64,000 nucleotides of DNA from Aphelocoma coerulescens (GCF_041296385.1 NW_027183504.1:186001-250000), one strand, 5' to 3'; shown: positions 32,240 to 46,690, counted from the stretch's first letter. Made by a program: numbers and translations. Notes: generated by a model from the sequence alone, not told the origin.

Positions 32240-35232
32240 GTAACTTTTTTAGTAGATACTGGTGCTCAGGTGTCTGCCCTTAAAATTGAAGATGCCTCCT
32301 CACGTGGAATCACTCCCTCACGTAAGAGTATACGTGTCACAGATGTTTTTGAGAATAGCCAAGCCCAGATGACAGCAAAGGTAAGACGCTGGTTACCGGC
32401 AGAAGAGAAAGCAGTTGACACCCTAATGATTACAGGTGAATTTCCTACAAATTCACTGGGTCTGGACCTCCTAAAGGGAAGGCCTTGGACCAATGAAGAA
32501 GGAAAAATAGGGACTTTGGGGCAGGAAACCTCCCATTTGTGTTTGTTAAGTTCTGCTCCTGCTCTTCCCCCCTCCCTAGTAACCAATGTCAAACCTTACC
32601 CCTTGCCTTTAGGAGCCAGAGAAGGAATCACACCAATTATTGCACATTTGAAAGAAAAAGGAATAGTGATTGCAACACATTCCCCTTACAATGCTCCTGT
32701 GTGGCCAGTCCGCAAGCCTAATGGCAACTGGAGACTGACAGGAGACTATCGGCGGCTTAACTCAAAATACAGGGCCTCTCACTGCTGCAGTCCCAAACAT
32801 TGCTGAGCTGAGAGCTACTAGACAAGAACAAGCTCATCAAATTATGGCCACTATTGATGTCAAGGACATGTTTTTTATGGTCCCCTCGCAGGAACAAGAT
32901 CAGGAGCGTTTTGCTTTCACGGGGGAGGGCCAGCAATATACTTTCACTCGCCTCCCACAAGGATTCAAACACTCACCCACTCTAGCACATCATGCACTAG
33001 CACAAGAATTGTCACTCATTCCTCCTGCACCAGGAGTAAGAGTATACCAATACATTGATGGCATTTTGGTGGCAGGAGATGAGATTACACCTGTACAAAC
33101 AACACAAACAAACATCATTAAACATCTAGAATCCCCGGGCTTACGTATTCCTCCTGAAAAAGTACAACTCCCTTCCCTAGAAGTAAAATTCTTGGGAATC
33201 TGGTGGAAAGGAGGAATGGTGTGTATTGCCCCAGACACCCTCAGCCACCTAGACCAAATTGAAACCCCAGAGACTAAAAAAGACCTGCAGCATGCTTTAG
33301 GCCTGCTAATTTTTTGGAGGAAACACATTCCTGACTTTTCAATAATTGCAAGGCCCCTGTATGATTTGCTAGGAAAAAAAGCAAAGTGGGATTGGACTCC
33401 CTTGCACGATGAGGCCCTACAACTCCTAATTTTTGAAGCTAACACATACCAATCCCTAGGTCCTATACATCCCACTGATCCAGTACACATGGAATGGCGA
33501 TTTGCAAGCTCTGGACTGTCTATACATTTATGGCAGAAAGGACCCGATGGTCCTACCAGACCCATAGGCTTTTACTCACGCAGTTTTAAAGATGCAGAAA
33601 AACGATATTCTACCTGGGAAAAAAGTTTATTCGTGGTCAGCACTGCTTTTCAGGAAGCAGAGAAAACTACCCACAAACAACCCCTGATTTTAAGGGAACC
33701 TTTTCAAGTCATCAAGTCAGTTTTGGCAGGAATCCCACCCCCTGACGGGGTGGCCCAACGTGCCTCTGTTTGCAAACGGTATGCTCAAATGGAACATTAT
33801 TGCACCATTTTTCAAGTAACAGAAGGAGCTCGCAAAAATCTTCCTCTACAAGATGAGGTAACCCTAAATAGCACCACTGACTTTTCACCTTCTATGATCC
33901 AAGTTGCTCCCCCGTACTCAGAACGATTGCAGAATGTGTGGTTTACGGATGCATCAGCAAAGCGAGAAGGTAAGGTTTGGAAATGTGGTGCTGTAGCCTT
34001 ACAAATAAATACAGGCAAGCAAATTGTAACAGAAGGGGAAGGTAGTGCACAAGTGGGAGAACTGGCAGCAGTCTGGAGTGTATTTAACCATGCATCTGAA
34101 ACCTCAGACTCTGTATATGTTTACACTGATTCTTTTGCTGTGTTCAAAGGGTGTACTGAATGGCTCCCCTTCTGGGACAAAAAGGACTGGGAAGTAAACA
34201 GGGTCCCTGCTTGGCAAAAGGAAAAATGGCAAGAAATTCTTGCTGTAGCAAAAAAGGGGAATTTTTTAGTTGGCTGGGTAGCCTCTCATCAAGAAAAGGA
34301 AACCCCAACTAGCCACTGGAATCACAAAGTAGATGAGAGGGCCAGATTAGCCCCACTAAGTAGAAAACCTCCAAGAGAAAACTGGGATCCATTATTAGAA
34401 TGGTTGCACTTAAAGCGACAGCACACCGGGGCACAAGACCTATACAAGGAAGCAGCAAGCAGAGGATGGCCGGGGACTCGGGAAATGTGCCGTACCTGCA
34501 GATCTTCATGCGAGCAGTGCCGGACCCAATCAGAGCGTCACCCTTTAGAACAACCCCCCTCACATATCAGAGACAGGAAAGGGACTGTGGGACACATGGC
34601 AAGTAGATGATATTGGACCTTTTGGAAAGTCTGAGGGCAAACAACACGTGTCGGTAGAAGTCAGGTCAGGACTAGTCCAAGCAGGAGCCTTCTCTCGGGC
34701 AACTAGTGCAAACACATTAGAAGCCCTTAAAATGTGGTTCAGTTTCTTTCCAAAACCTGTACCTATCCAATCCGACAACGGGGCACATTTCACAGCGACC
34801 ATCGTCCAAAAATGGGCCAAAGAAGAAGGGATCCAGTGGATATTTCACACACCCCATTATCCACAAGCAAATGGCATCGTCGAGAGAACAAATGGCCTGC
34901 TTAAGCGATTTCTGAAACCTCAACATTCTAATTGGACTGAACGACTATGGGATGCTGTGAAAACAGTACATGAGCAATGGGGAGTAAATGGATGTCCCAG
35001 ACTCACAGCTTTTTATCTGCAGCCTCCCTCCTTGATACCAGCAACATCTAAACCTACAGGTAATCAAAAACCCGCACGCTTCCCAGGACAGCCTGTATGG
35101 GTGGAACTGCCTACCGCAGGAGCTGTACCCATGGTACTCACTACTCCTTTGAACATGCATACCTGGAAAGCAAACGATGCTTATGGCAAAGAACACAAAA
35201 TAAGCTCTCGCTGGCTTATTCCTACATTTTAA
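32240..35232 (+). pseudogene. pol: Pro-pol, copy D
   Basis: RT frameshift, YIDG and integrase frameshift as in copy B. T to I near 33522 (shared with E, F) and R to Q near 34528 just after the zinc-binding cysteines (shared with F). Main open segments 32844-34610 and 34648-35232. Confidence 0.9.
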
Positions 35233-35319
35233 TATTAGCCCTGAAAGGGGCTGGACAGACTTTTTCTTGTCTTTCACAGGTAACTGAACAACAGGAGAAA
35301 AAAATATTCAGGACTGTGC

Positions 35320-37223
35320 ATGAAAAACCTCAGATACGAACTATGCTTCGGTTTACTGGTAATTCTGATTGTAACATGTTAGCTCTATTTTTATGCTTAT
35401 TTACCTTGTGCATGTGCTCAGCAGAGCTAGCTAGCAGAGCTAGATCAAAGGAAGCTTGCCTGGAAATTAGGAAAAGGGTTTGCAAAAATATGGAATCCTA
35501 CTGATCAAGGTGTATGTGTAACATTACCTGATTCTGCTGAACCAGGATTGCCATCTTACATAGTACCCTTGAATTTATCTTTTGTCCTCAATATGACTAG
35601 TGTGGCAGCTCCATTGCCTCTACCTGAACAGTGGACAAGTAAGAAAAATGGAGCCCAAGTTGAGTGCAGAGGTACCCCTATAGTACATAACCTTTACCAA
35701 ACATATGACCCACCTTCTGATGCACCTCATGAAGGACAGTTGCACCAGAAATATTGTAGAACTAGGCGTCCAAAGGTAAATAGAACCATCTTATCTCAAA
35801 TTGAATCCCCTCACCCAGCCATCAAATTAGATAAAAGTAAATTCAGCCCTGAGACAATAACCTTTGAGGAATATAATGCTAAACAGCCCTGCCTTGTTTA
35901 CCCATGGGATCCACGGTTTGACCCACTCTACACACCAGATGTAGATGAAGGCAAATATAGCACAGTTTTTAACCCTTCCTGCTGTGGTCAACTTCCGAAC
36001 ATAACGAATAGAACCCCAATCGACTGACAACATTTAATGTGGGCATGGTCTGTACAAACAGTTCTTAAAGGTAAATTTAGAGACTAAAAAAGACTACAAA
36101 AGAAGATAGTCCTCTAGTCAATTGCTCAAAGGTGATAACATGCAAAGAAGGACCAGGAGATCCTCCAGAAACATGGTTTTCACTTAGAATTCGAACATTA
36201 GGAACTGATGTGTGTACTTGTTGGGGATACCTCTCAAAAGGCTGGAGAAATCAAGATGAGTCCTGTAACTCCTCCTACAAATACCTTCTCAACCCATGTG
36301 GAGTTCCTTTTACCCACTACCCAGTCCGTGGGACTCCAATCAATACTAAGCCAGAAATCACCATCCTTGATTTTGCAGATGCAACTAAGTGGAAAACTGC
36401 AAAATATATAGCCCCTCTTGGAATGGCTTGGGGATGCTCTGATGAGATATTTTATTCACATTTGTCATTAGAACAACATGCTGGACTTAGGTGTGGAATT
36501 GGAATTCCCTCCCTTTGCCCCAGACGTATTTTTACTTTCACCAAAGTGTCTAAAGAACGTCACTGTCGTAGTGTTCCCTCTTCAAAGGCAACACAAAGAG
36601 CAGAATGGGCAATTCAAGGAGTTGACATTCCAGATTACTATACCACTGGACAAAAAGTATCTCTATTTCTGGAAAATTTCTTTACTCCCTATGTTACCTT
36701 TAAAAGACACCAGTTCGTATTAGAAGATATTACCTGGCAATTAAGTATATGAAGCAATTGGACACAAGATGCATTTGGAGAATTATACACCCAAGTCCAG
36801 CAAAATACTAAAATGACCCTGCAAAATAGATTAGCTTTAGATATGGTATTGTTAAAAGAACAAGGAGTTTGTGGGATGTTCAATAGAACAGAAACTGAGG
36901 GTTGTATTACAATTCATAATGCCTCTAGCTCCGCTGAGGAGGCATGAGCTAAGATGAGAGAAATAAGTAATCATACTAGAAATTTGTTTCATGCAATGCA
37001 ACCGCGAGAAGTATTTGATAGTTCATGGGTCACTACCATCCTAAAGTATTTTGGGCTCACAGGGTGGGGAAAATGGTTAGCACAACTTGCAATAACAATT
37101 GCTACTGGAATTGCATTGCTAATCGTTGGTATTGGCCGGGTTAAATGCATGATACAACACTTACTCCTTTCCTTCTCCCCCTCTGTACGCTGTATTCAAA
37201 TCACCACCACCGAAGAAGGCTGA
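35320..37223 (+). pseudogene. env: Env, copy D
   Basis: Stops as in copy B; CT dinucleotide form in the signal peptide and Gln form (C) in late SU. Confidence 0.8.
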
Positions 37224-37234
37224 CCCTTGCCTCT

Positions 37235-37257
37235 CCCCCCCCACCACCACCACCACC
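37235..37257 (+). repeat. C/ACC tract, copy D (8 C + 5 ACC)
   Basis: Same length as in B but a different C/ACC split, identical to F. Confidence 0.9.
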
Positions 37258-37653
37258 ACTGCCTGCTGCGAGACACTCTGAGGCCTCCTGGAGCCGACGC
37301 CGCCCGCCTGAGGAGAACCCCCCGAACCTGCAGCCCTGGAGCGGAACCACGAGTGAGTTGTGGAACCCCTCCCCTGCTGCTGCGTGCCGTGCTGAGAGCA
37401 CCGGGAGTGGGCCAAGGCTCGGCTGCAGCGACCGGGCACCGCGCCTGCAACTCGGAGGACGGGCGGCCGCCTTGCAGCCAAACTGCTCCCAAGATCAGAG
37501 GAGGCAGATAAGACGCTTCCAACTGCTTCGCTCCCCCCACCCCATCTCGGCGGCACTAAAGGTAGCACAGTGAGCTGCTGCTCAGACGGACCTTCCCTTC
37601 TCTTTTTTTTTTTTTTTGTTTTTCCTTTTTTGCAATTGGGAGACATTGCCAGC

Positions 37654-37910
37654 ATGGGCGCAGAGTTTCAGCACCAAAAGACCCCGTACTACAGGTATGG
37701 ACTTGCTTTTTAACAAAAAAAGGCATAAAATACGACCAACAGGCTTTAACACCCTTAAGCACATGGTGTAAGAGCCACAGACTAGACGGCTCCGAGGGGA
37801 CTGCCCTGGGCTTGGAAAGGTTGAAGCAGGCTGGTAAAATTAGAATCGAAGTGGCTCCCACAGGAGATGAGACAGCTATTAATGTGCTAAAGCCTTGGAG
37901 GCTCCTTTAA
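37654..37910 (+). pseudogene. Matrix-like fragment, copy D
   Basis: Same layout as copy B. Confidence 0.4.
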
Positions 37911-38425
37911 AAAGGAGAATAATGCAAGGATGACGGTGGGAACACGGCGGGCGCCGCCCACTGAGGCCGGCAGCGAGGAGAGGGCGCCGGGAGAGGCAGC
38001 GGGAGGCGTGGCCGCAGCACCGGGCGCGCAAGAGAGCACCGCGGCCGAGCAGCCTTTCCGCCAACTGCACATCCTGGTCCCTCTCGCCCTGGGAAATGCG
38101 TGTGGGGGCTGGGGCCAGGGGGGCTCCGTCCCTCTCAGCCCTGGGGTGACTGCCCCGAGTATCTCCCGCCATGACTTGGACAGAGATCCCCCCAGTCCCG
38201 ATCGTTCCCCGACAGGAGAGGCCTGAAGACACCACAGGACCCCCCAGGATGCAGAGGGACGGAGACAGCCCCGGGCCATGCGTGCTCCTCACCCCAGCTG
38301 AGGCCGGGGGGGCTCCGGCCTCCTCTCCCACGGGGAAGGCGGGGGCTTTGGGATTTGTTTGCATCGCAAGCCACTCGCTGGGAGAGCAAAGATCACTCAA
38401 GGCATTTGATGTGATTTTTGCCAAT

Positions 38426-38600
38426 TTTATTTTGTTTTACCGTGTTTTACCTGGCATTAGCTGATTTTACCTGGTATTACCTGATTTTACCGTGTTTTAC
38501 CTGTATTAGATAATATTAGATGGTATTAGCTGGTATTACCGTGTTTTACCTGGTATTACCGTGTTTTACCTGGTATTACCTGGTATTACCTGATTTTACC
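38426..38600 (-). repeat. AGGTAA-rich minisatellite, copy D
   Basis: Same repeat structure as copy B. Confidence 0.8.
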
Positions 38601-38843
38601 TTTGGTGGGCTTCGGGTGGTGTCCGAACTCTTCCGATTTTGTCCCTCGTTGCCCCGGCGCTGCTGGGGCCCTGCCTTTGCCGAGCCGGGGTTGCTGTCCC
38701 TCGTTGCCCCGGTAGTTGCCCGTCCCTGCCTTTGCCGAGCTGGGGTGCGGTCCCTCGTTGCCGCGGTAGTTGCCCGTCCCTGCCTTTGCCGAGCCGGGGT
38801 TGCTGGCGCTCCCACTGCCATCTGGAGGGGCCGGCGCAGGTAC
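38600..38843 (-). other. Candidate - strand exon, copy D
   Basis: Splice signals unchanged. Confidence 0.35.
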
Positions 38844-39086
38844 CTGAGAAAAGTGGCAGAGAGAAAAGGCGCATTGGCGGCGAGAAGCGGCGCAGCGAAC
38901 CATCCCATCTCCCTCCCAGCCACCCCCTCCCACCCGCCCCGGCCTGGGGCTCCAGGGCCGCGGCGCTGAGGGCCGGGCCGCTCCCAGAGCTCCGGCCTCG
39001 GGGCTTCCGCTCCTCTCCGCCCGCTCCGCTCCGCTGCTGCCGCCTCCACGCCGGGACTGCAAGTGAAGCCCCGCCACCGCCGCCGC

Positions 39087-39284
39087 CTTATATAGGCAGC
39101 CTAAGCCCCGCCCCCCCGGGCGGCAGCCAATGGGAATCGAGCGCCAAGGTTCCTCATTGTGAGGAAACAATGAGGGGCGGGGCCAGAACGTAGCGGAGCG
39201 ATCTGATTGGTCGAGAGGCAGCGGGTCAATGACATCACACCCCGGGCATTACCAAAGCTTAGCAAAAATGAAACCCTATAAAAT
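39087..39284. promoter_or_regulatory. Divergent CpG-island promoter, copy D
   Basis: - strand TATA 39087-39094, + strand TATA 39277-39284. Confidence 0.6.
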
Positions 39285-39541
39285 AGAAAAATTACATTTA
39301 AAACGCCACTGGAGTGTGGCATTCAGCAGCGGCCGCTCTTTATTGGGGCCAGCTGCACCAGGGGATTTCTCCTCTGAAATATCCTGTGTGCCGAGCGCTC
39401 CAAAGCTCCTGTTCACACGCTGTGCTTTGCATCCTTTTGCATTGCTATCATTCGATTCAACGCTGCCCTTAACTCCCCGCTGGACGCTGCAAAGAGCGGT
39501 CTCAGAGCTGCTGAGCCACTACTAGCAGGCATCCTGTGACC

Positions 39542-39847
39542 ATGCCTGGCAGTGCTGGCCGCAAATTTTCTGTGGAAACAGAGCGTCCTGCAGCTGTATC
39601 CAACGCGCCTGCACAGCCATCACAAAAACGCTCGCCCAAGACAGACACGCTATCAGAAGCGGCCGATCCATGCTTAAGCATCATGCCTGGAAATAGCGGC
39701 TGGCCAGGAAGTCCTAATGTCGCCGCTGCCCTTTGTGACAACTCTGCGGCGCAGGCGGCGGGGCCACGACGTCTCCGGGCGACGACACTGCCCCAGAGGC
39801 AGGGGGCTCGGGGACGGCCAGTGCCAGCACCGCACCGAGCCCGCTGA
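39542..39847 (+). CDS. Hypothetical 101-residue protein, copy D
   Basis: Protein identical to copy B. Confidence 0.28.
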   Translation: MPGSAGRKFSVETERPAAVSNAPAQPSQKRSPKTDTLSEAADPCLSIMPGNSGWPGSPNVAAALCDNSAAQAAGPRRLRATTLPQRQGARGRPVPAPHRAR

Positions 39848-39961
39848 TTGCTCCACAGGCCGCGGCCTCTGTGACACGCGGGGACAGCGCCTGGCTCGCA
39901 GCGCAGGGAGGCAGGGCCGGCATCAGGGCGGGCTGGGGGAGGGGGCGGCGTTGAAGCCCCA

Positions 39962-41016
39962 CTTGGGCTGCCTTTGGCTGCCATTGCGGCTCAGGCCGGC
40001 CTTAGGGCTGGCCCTGCCCTTAGGGCTAACGGTGGCCTTGAGCTTGGAGCCTGCCTTGGGCTAGGGAGTGCACCTGGGGCACTGGCCTTAACTCCATGAA
40101 TGGTTGGCCTTAGGGCAGCAGTTGGGGCTGAGTTTGGGAGTTAGAGCTAAAGGCGGCATTGGAGTATGGGCTGGGGCTGGGCTCAAAGCTGGATTTAGGG
40201 CTTCAGCTGGGATTGGTGTTGGGCTTGATCTTAAGAGTTGCAGTTGGGGCTGGCTTTGGCCTTCGAGCTCACCGTTGTTATAAACGAAGCTGAGACTTTT
40301 TTTAAAAAAGAAAAGCCAGCTCGTTTGTTTATTCATTAACAACTGAGAGCGAGAACCCAGGATAAGCCCAGGCTCCGCACGACAAGCCAGAGTAAAGCAG
40401 CACACAAAAAGGACAGTGTGACCCACTGGGTGCAACCTTGGACCCCAAGTTCCGCAGGAGCTCCCCGGATAAAGTCCCAGGTCCGTTCTTATGCCCTCTG
40501 TCTGTTCACAATTGGTGGATTTTGGATTCTTCTTCTGATTGGCTCGCTTCCAGGGGTTCTATTGGTCTTTATCAAGATGCATTTTTGTCCAATCATTTCC
40601 CGAGGGTGTCGAATGATTGGCTAAGCGGTCCAAGATGTTGACATCACCTGCATGAGGTCATTTTCTAGTCCATCACGTCATCACATCCCCAATTGCGTCT
40701 CCACCTAGTGCTCACACTCCGATATTACACCCAGACAGTCTCGCAATATCCTCCGTTAACATGCCCATGTATCCAACTATCAACTCCCCTCTTTTCTATC
40801 TCCTCCAAACAGTAAAAATCAACACCCTGAAACCAATTCATTTATTACACCGTTGCATTTGGTTTAGGGCTGAGCATTTAGCAAGGGGCTGGAATTAGGA
40901 GAGGCCTCGGCGTTAGGGCTGGGTTTTACATTACAGCTACCATTGGCGTGAAGGCTAAATGTGGCGTTTGCCTTCAGCCTGGCCTTGGTATTGGCTCTGG
41001 GGCTGCACGGGTCTGC
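39962..41016 (+). repeat. Degenerate TTAGGGCT-type minisatellite split by solo LTR, copy D
   Basis: Left arm 39962-40271, right arm 40854-41016. Confidence 0.5.
40276..40849 (-). mobile_element. Solo LTR, copy D
   Basis: CCGT duplication at 40272-40275 and 40850-40853. Confidence 0.75.
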
Positions 41017-41082
41017 CACTGGCATGGGATGAAATCCAGGACTGTGAGCGTGTCTAAACATGGAGTGAGACTGAGATCAGAA

Positions 41083-41488
41083 TGGGCGTGCGCTTTGGGA
41101 CCGAGCGCACGCCCAGCGGAAAAGAGAAGACGTCACTGCGGGATGTCCCTGGCATCGTCCCCGCCCTGCTCAGGCACCACCAAACCTGGCGGCAGCTGCC
41201 TTGGCCAAGATGCAGGTGCTCCCAGCTCTGGCTGCTCCCGCTTCCGGCTGCTCCCAGCCCCCCTCCAGCTCTGCTGGAGCCCCTTTAGGCACTGCAAGGG
41301 TGATTGGCCCCAAACTGGGCCCTACTTTTACTGTCAAATAAAATACATCAATTTTTTGGCATCGACATTTAATCTCGTTTGGTTTTAATCTCATATCTGG
41401 CAATATTTTGAACCTTCGAAGTTCTTTCTGGTTTATGCTCAGAGACTTCGCCTGCTTTGCCTTTCTGGGTCTGAACCGGATCGTAACA
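41083..41488 (+). mobile_element. LTR-like segment before the copy E primer binding site
   Basis: Same features as 6972-7377. Confidence 0.5.
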
Positions 41489-41494
41489 CTTTAT

Positions 41495-41512
41495 TGGCAT
41501 AGTCGGCAGGAT
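41495..41512 (+). other. Primer binding site, copy E
   Basis: Identical to copy B. Confidence 0.75.
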
Positions 41513-42005
41513 CCCCGTAAAATGAGAGTGTTGTTTCCAAAAAATGCATGAATTGCTAATTCTTATGATTGGATCATTTTAGGAAAATAAAACAACGTAC
41601 CTTTCTACATTTCCTAACACCTCTCTACCTTTCTTACTCTGTCTTACTCTTTTGTTTGTTTGTTTGTTTGCTTGTGTGTTTGCACATGCACCTGAGCTAA
41701 AACGGTGCTCCCGAGGCCCAGGGTCTGGGAAATTGGCACTCCTGTAGGTAAAAGACCTGGGAGTTTGGAAAGTAATTTTGAGACTTGTAACTTTGGTAAA
41801 CACTAGGTGCTCTCGAGGTGTAAGGAGTAGGACCTCAGAAACCATTTTGTAAGGGGTGTCCCTCAAGAGAGACTACTCCAGTGTTTGTAACTTTCTTTGG
41901 TTTGGCAGAAGAGGAACCTTCCCAGAGTGCAGGGGTGAGACTTTTGTAAATTTACTTTACGCTGGGCATCCTCTAGGAATGATCACTCCGACATTTGTAA
42001 GTAAC

Positions 42006-43578
42006 ATGGGACATCATACACAAGCTTTGTTTACTTTGTTGGATGAATTTGGTGCCAGGCCATCTCCTCCAGGGACGGACTGGGCACAAAACTATTGGTA
42101 TAATATCCAAGCACTCGTTGATCGAGTCTCTGTCCTGCGCACAGGAGCGAGACTCAAAAAAGGTAAAGCGCAACCAGTGGTATGTTCTGTCTTAGCTGCT
42201 GCTGTGCTAGCTGCAGTAGGACACAGAGAGCACCAGCAGAAAGCTGATACGGAAGTTACTGCTTCATTACAGCATTTGGTTAAAGCATTGCAAGTTCAGC
42301 TGGAGCTAACACCCACCTCCTCCAGGAAGAGATAAGGAATGAAAAGGCTACTGTCTGTGTGCTCCGAGAGGAGCTGTTTGCAAGATCAGCAAATGAGGGA
42401 AAAAAGGAGTCAGAGCTGGAACTATCTAAAGAAGCGTACCCCCTCTCGGACTTAGAATCCTTGCGTAATCACTCAGAAAAGCCCTCAGCCTCGCTCCGTC
42501 CCTTCATTAAAACAGAATACACCCATGAGGCTTCAGACGACGACACACCTGACATAACCACAAAAGAAATCCCATCTACAGCTACTGAATTGGCCAAACT
42601 AAAGGAAGGGTATAGCCAAAGTCCCAAAGAATCTGAAACTGAATGTGTTTGGAGACTCTCTCTCACACGGGCTGACCAAATTCTGTTCTCAGAAAAAGAG
42701 GCAGAAGGGTACTGGAGGGGCAGGAGTCTTCCTTACCACAGGAGATAACCGTGCTCCTTGGTCCCTCCCCAGAGAGCTGCTGATTGGGCTGGCAGACTCA
42801 GTCCTTCAGAAAGAGGAGATCCCCTGGCTATAGTAAGGAATGTCAATCAGACTGTAGAAAGTGTACAGAAAGCGGCTCGTTTACAAATGATGCATGATAG
42901 GAAATTAACACCACGAGGTGAATCTCCAGTGATGGTGCCTGTGGATCCTGAGAGAATGATACCTCTTATCAGAGGCCTCCCTGAAGCTGTGAAACCCATA
43001 GGCATGCAGCTAAAAGGACAAATAGAAAGTCTCCCAATTGCAGAAAGAGCTGTAGCCACCTTGGAGGCAGCAGCTATTTCCCTCAGTCTTAAGCGGGCAA
43101 AAGGGAAGGTTTGGACCTGGGGGGGAAGGTGGCACAAGAATTAATTAATTACGGGAGAAAATATGGCCCAATTCCTTCAAATACAACTGATTCTAGATCA
43201 ATTCGGCGCACAGAGTGCAAAACCCTGTCCCCAGCAAAACTCCAAAAGGTAAGGTTCTCCCCTGGGCTGGGTAGACAAACAAATACAGGGGAAGAACGCA
43301 AGGAGAAAAGAAATGCCCTGTGGATTGCGGGCTTACAAAAGGGAGTCCCAAGGACCCTAATGGATGGCCAGCCCACTAATAAATTAGAACTATTCATCCA
43401 AGAGTGGCCAGCAAAAGAGGAACCATTAAAAGCTGTCCCTGCTACAGCCCCTCCCCTGGAGGAACCACAAGAAAGGGAAGGTGACAGAAAACCCTTATCT
43501 TTGCAGAAGGTAAGCCAGGGGGCGAAGGGTGGATTCACATCAGGCGCCTTTCTAACAATTCCAGAGGAGACCCGTTAA
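42006..43578 (+). pseudogene. gag: Gag, copy E
   Basis: Same breaks as copy B, no private amino acid change seen. Confidence 0.75.
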
Positions 43579-43610
43579 TAACCTGTCCTACTGGTCCCCA
43601 CAAAGCCCCG

Positions 43611-46603
43611 GTAACTTTTTTAGTAGATACTGGTGCTCAGGTGTCTGCCCTTAAAATTGAAGATGCCTCCTCACGTGGAATCACTCCCTCACGTAAGAGT
43701 ATACGTGTCACAGATGTTTTTGAGAATAGCCAAGCCCAGATGACAGCAAAGGTAAGACGCTGGTTACCGGCAGAAGAGAAAGCAGTTGACACCCTAATGA
43801 TTACAGGTGAATTTCCTACAAATTCACTGGGTCTGGACCTCCTAAAGGGAAGGCCTTGGACCAATGAAGAAGGAAAAATAGGGACTTTGGGGCAGGAAAC
43901 CTCCCATTTGTGTTTGTTAAGTTCTGCTCCTGCTCTTCCCCCCTCCCTAGTAACCAATGTCAAACCTTACCCCTTGCCTTTAGGAGCCAGAGAAGGAATC
44001 ACACCAATTATTGCACATTTGAAAGAAAAAGGAATAGTGATTGCAACACATTCCCCTTACAATGCTCCTGTGTGGCCAGTCCGCAAGCCTAATGGCAACT
44101 GGAGACTGACAGGAGACTATCGGCGGCTTAACTCAAAATACAGGGCCTCTCACTGCTGCAGTCCCAAACATTGCTGAGCTGAGAGCTACTAGACAAGAAC
44201 AAGCTCATCAAATTATGGCCACTATTGATGTCAAGGACATGTTTTTTATGGTCCCCTCGCAGGAACAAGATCAGGAGCGTTTTGCTTTCACGGGGGAGGG
44301 CCAGCAATATACTTTCACTCGCCTCCCACAAGGATTCAAACACTCACCCACTCTAGCACATCATGCACTAGCACAAGAATTGTCACTCATTCCTCCTGCA
44401 CCAGGAGTAAGAGTATACCAATACATTGATGGCATTTTGGTGGCAGGAGATGAGATTACACCTGTACAAACAACACAAACAAACATCATTAAACATCTAG
44501 AATCCCCGGGCTTACGTATTCCTCCTGAAAAAGTACAACTCCCTTCCCTAGAAGTAAAATTCTTGGGAATCTGGTGGAAAGGAGGAATGGTGTGTATTGC
44601 CCCAGACACCCTCAGCCACCTAGACCAAATTGAAACCCCAGAGACTAAAAAAGACCTGCAGCATGCTTTAGGCCTGCTAATTTTTTGGAGGAAACACATT
44701 CCTGACTTTTCAATAATTGCAAGGCCCCTGTATGATTTGCTAGGAAAAAAAGCAAAGTGGGATTGGACTCCCTTGCACGATGAGGCCCTACAACTCCTAA
44801 TTTTTGAAGCTAACACATACCAATCCCTAGGTCCTATACATCCCACTGATCCAGTACACATGGAATGGCGATTTGCAAGCTCTGGACTGTCTATACATTT
44901 ATGGCAGAAAGGACCCGATGGTCCTACCAGACCCATAGGCTTTTACTCACGCAGTTTTAAAGATGCAGAAAAACGATATTCTACCTGGGAAAAAAGTTTA
45001 TTCGTGGTCAGCACTGCTTTTCAGGAAGCAGAGAAAACTACCCACAAACAACCCCTGATTTTAAGGGAACCTTTTCAAGTCATCAAGTCAGTTTTGGCAG
45101 GAATCCCACCCCCTGACGGGGTGGCCCAACGTGCCTCTGTTTGCAAACGGTATGCTCAAATGGAACATTATTGCACCATTTTTCAAGTAACAGAAGGAGC
45201 TCGCAAAAATCTTCCTCTACAAGATGAGGTAACCCTAAATAGCACCACTGACTTTTCACCTTCTATGATCCAAGTTGCTCCCCCGTACTCAGAACGATTG
45301 CAGAATGTGTGGTTTACGGATGCATCAGCAAAGCGAGAAGGTAAGGTTTGGAAATGTGGTGCTGTAGCCTTACAAATAAATACAGGCAAGCAAATTGTAA
45401 CAGAAGGGGAAGGTAGTGCACAAGTGGGAGAACTGGCAGCAGTCTGGAGTGTATTTAACCATGCATCTGAAACCTCAGACTCTGTATATGTTTACACTGA
45501 TTCTTTTGCTGTGTTCAAAGGGTGTACTGAATGGCTCCCCTTCTGGGACAAAAAGGACTGGGAAGTAAACAGGGTCCCTGCTTGGCAAAAGGAAAAATGG
45601 CAAGAAATTCTTGCTGTAGCAAAAAAGGGGAACTTTTTAGTTGGCTGGGTAGCCTCTCATCAAGAAAAGGAAACCCCAACTAGCCACTGGAATCACAAAG
45701 TAGATGAGAGGGCCAGATTAGCCCCACTAAGTAGAAAACCTCCAAGAGAAAACTGGGATCCATTATTAGAATGGTTGCACTTAAAGCGACAGCACACCGG
45801 GGCACAAGACCTATACAAGGAAGCAGCAAGCAGAGGATGGCCGGGGACTCGGGAAATGTGCCGTACCTGCAGATCTTCATGCGAGCAGTGCCGGACCCGA
45901 TCAGAGCGTCACCCTTTAGAACAACCCCCCTCACATATCAGAGACAGGAAAGGGACTGTGGGACACATGGCAAGTAGATGATATTGGACCTTTTGGAAAG
46001 TCTGAGGGCAAACAACACGTGTCGGTAGAAGTCAGGTCAGGACTAGTCCAAGCAGGAGCCTTCTCTCGGGCAACTAGTGCAAACACATTAGAAGCCCTTA
46101 AAATGTGGTTCAGTTTCTTTCCAAAACCTGTACCTATCCAATCCGACAACGGGGCACATTTCACAGCGACCATCGTCCAAAAATGGGCCAAAGAAGAAGG
46201 GATCCAGTGGATATTTCACACACCCCATTATCCACAAGCAAATGGCATCGTCGAGAGAACAAATGGCCTGCTTAAGCGATTTCTGAAACCTCAACATTCT
46301 AATTGGACTGAACGACTATGGGATGCTGTGAAAACAGTACATGAGCAATGGGGAGTAAATGGATGTCCCAGACTCACAGCTTTTTATCTGCAGCCTCCCT
46401 CCTTGATACCAGCAACATCTAAACCTACAGGTAATCAAAAACCCGCACGCTTCCCAGGACAGCCTGTATGGGTGGAACTGCCTACCGCAGGAGCTGTACC
46501 CATGGTACTCACTACTCCTTTGAACATGCATACCTGGAAAGCAAACGATGCTTATGGCAAAGAACACAAAATAAGCTCTCGCTGGCTTATTCCTACATTT
46601 TAA
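43611..46603 (+). pseudogene. pol: Pro-pol, copy E
   Basis: Lesions as in copy B. Carries the T to I variant but keeps Arg after the zinc finger, so it combines the D/F and B/C forms. A private silent T to C lies near 45633. Confidence 0.9.
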
Positions 46604-46690
46604 TATTAGCCCTGAAAGGGGCTGGACAGACTTTTTCTTGTCTTTCACAGGTAACTGAACAACAGGAGAAAAAAATATTCAGGACTGTGC

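Larger units (their letters stand above)
30124..41494 (+). repeat. Macrosatellite unit, copy D
   Basis: Complete unit of 11371 bp. The tract is 8 C + 5 ACC. It shares with F the R to Q change in the integrase zinc-binding region (near 34528), and with E and F the T to I change in the region before RNase H (near 33522). One private gag change, S to L, lies near 31075. Confidence 0.98.
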